Positions 62,401-64,000 of a DNA stretch of 64,000 nt are shown one piece after another. Origin of the DNA: Diploscapter coronatus (lineage: Eukaryota; Nematoda; Chromadorea; Rhabditida; Rhabditidae); NCBI GenBank assembly GCA_964036155.1, contig OZ038423.1, positions 28,535,249 to 28,599,248 of the forward strand. The letters are read 5' to 3'. Position 1 is the stretch's first letter, and every line of letters starts with the position of its first letter. The notes under the pieces are model-generated. The model saw only the letters and a program-made list of their open reading frames with translations, did not search any database and was not told the DNA's origin. Position numbers and translations under genes: made by a program.

Positions 62401-64000
62401 AGTAAGCTTCAACTTTAGTTCTTGCAAAAATCCACCTTATAAATTAAAAAATTTTCGTGGTTTAGAACTGATTTGACAGACTTCGATACTTTGATAACAG
62501 ACCTAGGGAGCATTTGAATCAGACTCAAAAGATATATTTGCTTGACAATAAAAATTGTAAAAAAATCGGTTTTTCATTCATTTCTTCCAACAAATTTCCA
62601 TTGCAAGTTTTAGAAATTACACATAATTGATTTTTGCCATTATGATTTCAACAGGCAGAAAACTTACCAAGAAAATATTTTTTTTTAAAAAAAGCCATGA
62701 TTTCTTTCAAAATAATTCAAATGCTTACCTTCCAGTCTTGAGAGTGACGCTGTCCTTGCCTCCGAAGAAGGCAGCATTGAGCGTGTTCTGTTGCGTGGTG
62801 TTGAACTGCTGCCACTTCTTGTTCCTGCCTCCGTAGGCCTCGTCCGACAGGTAGCTCCAGTTCAGCTTGTCCGTCACCGACTTCAGCAGAGAAAGGCGTC
62901 TTTCGCTTCTGGAAATTAAGCTTTTCGTTGAAAACTCGGCTTTCTCATCTCTCGAGAAAATCTAATCCTCCGAAGTTTATTTTTCTATCCAAATTCACTG
63001 TAGGCGAAACTTTCATCGGTGAGTCTATTACTCGGAAAAAAAATCGAAATTCGATTTCAACATCTTATTTTATTTGAGTGAGGAATACATAATCCAGGTT
63101 CATTTCTTTCGCAAGTTTTAGGAGAAACGTCGTCCCAAGACTTATCATTTTCCCTGATATTTACTAGCAAAATTTCATTCTTGTCAATTTCCTTAAATTT
63201 CCCCACCTCGTATTCTTGTCGTAGAGGTCGAGCCAGAGGATGAGCGGAGAGAGCAGCTCCCGCTGAATGCCTTTCTTCTCGAAGTTGCTGTAGACGAACT
63301 CCATCAGATCGATCAATTTGCCCACGAAACCGGTGTCTTTGATTTTCTAAAAAACAAAATCCCTATTTGTGAATTATGTTTCACAAATTTCATAAATTCA
63401 TCAATCGTCTTCAAGAGATGTTGAAATACTAATTTGTGAATGACATCCGAAAATAATGAATTTCTAAATCCTAGTATAATCCAAATTCACGGCTTCTTTA
63501 AAATTCATTTTTCTCGTAATCATTTCACCATCAAGATGAATGACGTTTTCACGAAAAAATCTAATTTTATACCTCGATGTATTCTTGCGCGACGTGGTCG
63601 AAGAGCAGACAGGCGAAGTGGATTCGCGTGCCGAGCGACGTGACGAGCTTCTCCTCGTGACCAGACGACATCAGCTTGTTTGCCATTGCCACGATCTAGA
63701 AGAAAATGGCTAATTTATAAAGTTGTATGTTTAAAAATATTTTTATACTCATAAAAACAAAAGTCATTCTTGCCAATGTTTTTAATTACCAAAAATCGAA
63801 TAAGCCTTTTCTTAAATATTTCAAGATCTTTTAACTAATCAATTTTTTCGTGACTTGCACATTTTAAAAGGTTTCTATGATTTTCATGAATCTTCAAAAT
63901 CCCACCTCCTTGTAGAGAATGTTCTCGATGAGTTCAGAGTTTCTCCATTCTGCATAGACGGATTTGGTGAGGGAAATGACGAGATCTGCGCAGGAGAAGA
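44267..64000 (-). CDS. eel-1: HECT-type E3 ubiquitin ligase HUWE1/EEL-1, N-terminus beyond the window
   Basis: About 50 exons encode some 2,450-2,500 residues from the right edge to TGA at 44269-44267. HUWE1 ubiquitinates many nuclear and cytosolic substrates. Order seen: alpha-helical repeat region (63,9xx-63,200); WWE domain (62909-62270); armadillo-like helical stretches (61.9-59.3 kb); a long Asp/Glu-rich region (58208-57205); Ala/Gln/Pro- and Lys/Glu-rich linkers. Three ubiquitin-binding UBM motifs follow (54438-53091), then more helical repeats (52.8-49.4 kb), and the HECT domain (about 47425-44267) ending EGFGFA. The match to HUWE1 through the HECT domain is nearly residue for residue. 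Introns are mostly 45-600 bp; the smallest seen is 49814-49858 (45 bp). One intron carries a hAT-type MITE, and the active-site Cys codon is split by an intron. The family's N-terminal DUF908/DUF913 and UBA would lie off the right edge. Exon borders away from the HECT part were phased only in part. Confidence 0.95.
46381..46548. mobile_element. 168-bp hAT-type MITE in an intron of HUWE1/EEL-1
   Basis: The element starts CAGAGATGTACG and ends with its exact reverse complement CGTACATCTCTG (12-bp TIRs). It is flanked by a perfect 8-bp duplication GTCACAAG at 46373-46380 and 46549-46556. An 8-bp TSD and TIRs beginning CAG(A/G)G are hAT-superfamily hallmarks. It has no coding capacity. The inside is GC-rich against an AT-rich intron. 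It contains two units of about 42 bp (GACCCGGACCGGACCCGG...ATTGAGATTTTTTTTGAG) plus a partial third, and a palindrome around TTAATTAA. The intact TSD indicates a fairly recent insertion. It lies about 31 nt inside the 5' splice site of the intron (donor next to 46587, in minus orientation). Confidence 0.9.
53091..54438 (-). other. eel-1: Three UBM-type ubiquitin-binding motifs of HUWE1/EEL-1
   Basis: Exons at about 54438-54300, 53574-53411 and 53205-53091 encode [36 protein letters not shown] and [20 protein letters not shown]. The first two carry the Leu-Pro pair at the core of UBM folds, as in human HUWE1, and the third is more diverged. In the family these motifs bind ubiquitin chains and aid chain-type-specific substrate modification. 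They are separated by Pro/Ala/Thr-rich linkers (53939-53811). Confidence 0.85.
57205..58208 (-). other. eel-1: Long acidic region of HUWE1/EEL-1
   Basis: Three successive exons (about 58208-58085, 57803-57625, 57421-57205) are dominated by Asp and Glu (for example [40 protein letters not shown]). HUWE1 orthologues have an acidic low-complexity stretch in the same position between the central helical repeats and the UBM region, so this is expected. The opposite-strand ORFs here are its shadows. Confidence 0.9.
62270..62909 (-). other. eel-1: WWE domain of HUWE1/EEL-1
   Basis: Two exons (about 62909-62731 and 62363-62270) encode a WWE-type fold: [31 protein letters not shown] and [10 protein letters not shown]. 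The order W-x-x-F ... A-F-x-x-G-x-x-S-V-x-L ... V-D-F-T-T-M is the WWE pattern of HUWE1, where it binds poly-ADP-ribose. The intron cuts the domain before the final strand. Confidence 0.8.

Noticed and set aside
1..64000. Bacterial-type operon, CRISPR array, phage or defence system
   Set aside because: All recognisable genes are intron-rich eukaryotic genes; no regularly spaced repeats or prokaryotic signals were found.

Overview
This is eukaryotic, almost certainly nematode, nuclear DNA. GC-richer exons alternate with AT-rich introns, and splice acceptors are overwhelmingly TTTTCAG-like. Several genes lie head-to-tail on one strand, with AATAAA followed about 100 nt later by a trans-splice-like acceptor next to the ATG. 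The recognisable proteins resemble their nematode and metazoan counterparts. Exon models were built by hand and checked for reading phase. Gene names rest on remembered family sequences, not on a search.

Layout. (1) 1-7873, minus: a 14-exon gene of unrecognised function (495 aa), then dcap-2/DCP2, the mRNA decapping Nudix hydrolase, whose 3' end runs off the left edge. The spacing looks like an operon. (2) About 7.9-24.5 kb: no supportable protein-coding gene. The + strand is pyrimidine-rich over long stretches. It holds a 99-bp near-identical direct repeat, a tRNA-like SINE candidate, a TG microsatellite and two CT-rich tracts. (3) 24.5-32.2 kb, plus: a CpG-containing promoter with a TATA box and a complete 13-exon SLC17-type MFS anion transporter (521 aa). 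(4) 32.2-36.7 kb: mostly intergenic, with one small 3-exon gene (89 aa), a candidate alternative last exon and one weak ORF. (5) 36.7-43.3 kb, minus: three compact genes in a row, TIM21 (mitochondrial import), an SRR1-like protein and mitochondrial ribosomal protein uL2m (mrpl-2). This is a probable operon. (6) 44.3-64.0 kb, minus: about 2,450-2,500 residues of the giant HECT ubiquitin ligase HUWE1/EEL-1, in about 50 exons from just upstream of the WWE domain to the catalytic HECT C-terminus. The N-terminus is off the right edge.

Functional themes are mRNA decay, mitochondrial biogenesis, ubiquitin ligation and membrane transport. The most notable non-genic signal is a 168-bp hAT-type MITE with perfect 12-bp terminal inverted repeats and an 8-bp target duplication, inside a HECT-domain intron. 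Other items worth a look are two GC-AG introns, the catalytic cysteine codon of the HECT domain split by an intron, two intercistronic regions with matching ~100-nt AATAAA-to-acceptor spacing, an intronic 42-nt inverted repeat, and the large gene-poor pyrimidine-skewed block. I found no evidence of a novel enzymatic or defence system.
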